Assembly (NCBI GenBank): GCA_023336205.1
Contig: JALQCR010000004.1
Span: forward strand, 173,824-237,823
DNA from: Pseudanabaena sp. Salubria-1
GTDB lineage: Bacteria > Cyanobacteriota > Cyanobacteriia > Pseudanabaenales > Pseudanabaenaceae
Direction: 5' to 3'
Length of the DNA stretch: 64,000 bases
Shown: piece by piece, positions 64,000 through 64,000 of the stretch
Layout: each line of letters starts with the position of its first letter
Numbering within the stretch: the first letter of the stretch is position 1
Translations under genes and position numbers: made by a program
Notes under the pieces: model-generated
Told to the model about the DNA's origin: nothing
Database searches by the model: none
The model's input: only the letters and a program-made list of their open reading frames with translations

Positions 64000-64000
64000 A

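Overview
The window comes from a cyanobacterium, probably a filamentous one close to Pseudanabaena. The genus is inference. The phylum is supported by very frequent GCGATCGC-type (HIP1) octamers, by a cyanobacterial SecA, by TIGR02652 and DUF3598 proteins, by a gas-vesicle GvpL/GvpF protein, and by cyanobacterial intergenic repeats. The last bases are a run of G followed by a run of T, which looks like a contig end or sequencing artefact.

The first half is mostly housekeeping genes. In order these are rlmN (cut by the left edge), a Fic protein, a calcineurin-like phosphatase, gvpL/F, secA, a glutamate dehydrogenase, a Ski2-like helicase, a DUF362 protein coupled to a response regulator, ferrochelatase, a 1401-residue CheB-CheR-PAS-kinase-receiver protein, msrA hit by an IS1 element, an amidohydrolase, tRNA-Val(TAC), a CHASE2-GGDEF-EAL protein, an ABC ATPase, a degenerate arsenate-reductase-like protein, aspS and a CobW GTPase. 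Many of these genes end in long, nearly loopless perfect palindromes.

Between about 31.0 and 40.1 kb lies a two-gene c-di-GMP signalling operon. It held a dCache-HAMP-GAF-PAS hybrid histidine kinase followed by a REC-GGDEF-EAL protein. Four transpositions have broken it: two copies of a 134-bp MITE, one in each gene, an IS630 element between the genes, and an IS1595 element exactly at the last stop codon. Every target-site duplication can be read. Removing the MITEs restores both reading frames.

From 40.4 to 55.2 kb come thiS, a P-type ATPase, a kinase with an APH-like domain, several membrane or DUF proteins, a DUF3800 protein next to a STAND NTPase with TPR repeats, a PAS histidine kinase and a TIGR02652 protein.

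The right end (55.3-63.9 kb) is a surface-polysaccharide cluster: a GT2 and a GT4 glycosyltransferase, an O-antigen polymerase-like gene split by an IS5 element, and another GT4 whose start codon abuts an ISL3 element that itself carries an IS30 element. The ISL3 ends match the ends of the MITEs, so this ISL3 family is the likely source of the transposase that moved them. Three unrelated transposases here (IS1595, IS5, ISL3) have their reading frames joined at runs of eight or nine A residues.
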